DNA of 5,373 bases from Nocardioides sp. GTDB lineage: Bacteria; Actinomycetota; Actinomycetes; Propionibacteriales; Nocardioidaceae. Each line of letters opens with the position of its first letter. Within the stretch, counting starts at the first letter, position 1. The DNA is taken from contig JAHEXO010000195.1 of assembly GCA_023252065.1 (NCBI GenBank), positions 1 through 5,373 on the forward strand, given 5' to 3'. A program made the position numbers and the translations under genes. The notes beneath the pieces were generated by a model. The model worked only from the letters and a program-made list of their open reading frames with translations, ran no database searches and was not told the origin of the DNA. Below, one piece after another: positions 4,781-5,373 of the stretch.

Positions 4781-4791
4781 GCAGCAGACCC

Positions 4792-5373
4792 ATGGGCGTG
4801 GAGATCCAGATCGAGGGTCTGACCAAGTCCTTCGGCAACCAGCTCATCTGGGGGGACGTCACGCTGACGGTCCCAGCCGGGGAGATCTGCGTGATGCTCG
4901 GCCCGTCCGGCACGGGCAAGTCGGTGCTGCTCAAGACCCTGATCGGCCTGCTCAAGCCCGACCGGGGCAGCGTCGTGATCGAGGGCGTCGACATCACCTC
5001 CTGCCCCGAGAAGCAGCTCTACGAGATCCGCAAGCTCTTCGGCGTGCTGTTCCAGGACGGCGCGATGTTCGGCTCGATGAACCTCTACGACAACGTCGCC
5101 TTCCCGCTGCGCGAGCACACGCGGAAGTCGGAGTCCGAGATCCGCGCGGTCGTGATGGAGAAGATGGACCTCGTCGGGCTCCTCGGCGCCGAGGACAAGC
5201 TTCCCGGTTAGATCTCCGGGGGGATGCGCAAGCGGGCCGGGCTGGCCCGGGCCCTGGTGCTCGACCCCGAGATCGTGCTCTTCGACGAGCCGGACTCGGG
5301 CCTCGACCCGGTCCGTACGTCGTTCCTCAACCAGCTGATCGTCGACCTCAACGCCCAGATCGACGCGACCTTC
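4792..5373 (+). pseudogene. mkl: Mkl/MlaF-like ABC transporter ATPase, interrupted by in-frame TAG (3' partial)
   Basis: The reading frame encodes an ABC ATPase of the Mkl/MlaF type, which in Actinobacteria powers Mce/YrbE lipid or sterol importers from the cytoplasmic face. Numbering through the stop: Walker A GPSGTGKS (37-44), Q-loop FQDG (Q88), signature [15 protein letters not shown] (141-155), Walker B IVLFDEP (161-167, D165 and E166), D-loop SGLDP (169-173). The [10 protein letters not shown] stretch is typical of Mkl. Codon 140 (5209-5211) is TAG where relatives have Glu (PGEISGGM); GAG to TAG is a one-base change. The same frame continues open with perfect family sequence to the window end at residue 194. 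The truncated 139-residue product would lack the signature, Walker B and D-loop and could not hydrolyse ATP. Either a recent nonsense mutation or a sequence error; nothing else has decayed. Further operon genes would lie to the right. Confidence 0.85.

Larger units (their letters stand above)
4556..4791 (+). other. Intergenic region upstream of the ABC ATPase: dyads and weak promoter candidate
   Basis: No gene is seen. Two dyads are described separately (4570-4594, 4604-4634). TAACCT at 4707-4712 fits the TAnnnT -10 pattern and lies 79 nt before the ATG, but no good -35 stands 16-19 bp upstream, so the promoter is only tentative. An in-frame TTG at 4729 could extend the ABC protein by 21 Arg/Pro-rich residues and is not accepted. 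Confidence 0.4.

Noticed and set aside
4729..4791. TTG-started N-terminal extension of the ABC ATPase
   Set aside because: Arg/Pro-rich leader unlike the family; ATG 4792 has a ribosome binding site and gives the usual MGVEIQIEGL start.
5209..5211. TAG decoded as pyrrolysine or a programmed read-through codon
   Set aside because: The family has Glu here, no recoding signal is apparent, and programmed decoding is not expected in this type of organism; mutation or sequence error is simpler.
5224..5373. Separate gene restarting at ATG 5224
   Set aside because: This Met is part of the SGGM signature, the G-run touches the start codon with no proper spacing, and the product would lack Walker A.
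1..5373. tRNA, rRNA, CRISPR array, insertion sequence or prophage genes
   Set aside because: No cloverleaf-like segment, regularly spaced repeats, transposase motifs or terminal inverted repeats were found on either strand by eye.

Overview
The window is GC-rich (about two-thirds G+C by eye) with GC-ending codons, and carries the ribosomal protein block nusG-rplK-rplA / rplJ-rplL followed by an Mkl-type ABC ATPase. rplJ-rplL lying close upstream of an mkl-like gene is also the order in Mycobacterium tuberculosis (Rv0651, Rv0652, Rv0655), so this is an actinobacterium. A palindromic intergenic repeat of the type ending GAGGAG...TCTCGAAACC at 179-229 makes me think of Nocardioides or a close relative. 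That placement is from memory and was not searched.

Layout: 1-167 is the 3' end of nusG (KOW domain). 168-410 is a long leader with the dispersed repeat, a two-part hairpin (281-317) and a stem-loop that looks like an L1-binding site (348-379). rplK is 411-839. The 87-nt gap to rplA holds a second copy of the L1-site-like stem-loop (876-905), and rplA is 927-1640. A strong, probably bidirectional terminator (1656-1692) separates rplA from a convergent minus-strand gene (1770-2768). That gene encodes a stand-alone DnaB/RecA-type ATPase of unknown role. 2769-3264 has no gene in its first part; then come a likely promoter (2995-3024), an L10-leader-like structured RNA (about 3031-3120), a strong hairpin (3154-3179) and an RBS-proximal palindrome (3227-3246). 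rplJ is 3265-3981, with an unusually long acidic C-terminal tail, and rplL is 4066-4461, followed by a terminator (4520-4553). 4556-4791 holds two operator-like dyads. The Mkl/MlaF-like ABC ATPase starts at 4792 and runs off the window end at 5373. It is interrupted by an in-frame TAG at 5209-5211, exactly one codon before the ABC signature.

How it works together: NusG couples RNA polymerase to elongation factors and the ribosome. L11 and L1 build the GTPase-associated centre and the L1 stalk; L10 and L7/L12 form the stalk that recruits translation factors. The leaders suggest two feedback loops: L1 acting on both rplK and rplA, and L10 (or L10-L12) acting on rplJ-rplL. The ABC gene would power lipid import through an Mce/YrbE-type transporter, whose other genes would lie beyond the right edge.

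Most notable points: (1) the single-base nonsense codon in an otherwise intact ABC ATPase; (2) duplicated L1-stalk mimics, one before each gene of the rplK-rplA pair; (3) the minus-strand DnaB-like ATPase set between two ribosomal protein operons, lacking the usual motif-H3 glutamine. No novel multi-gene defence or mobile system is visible.
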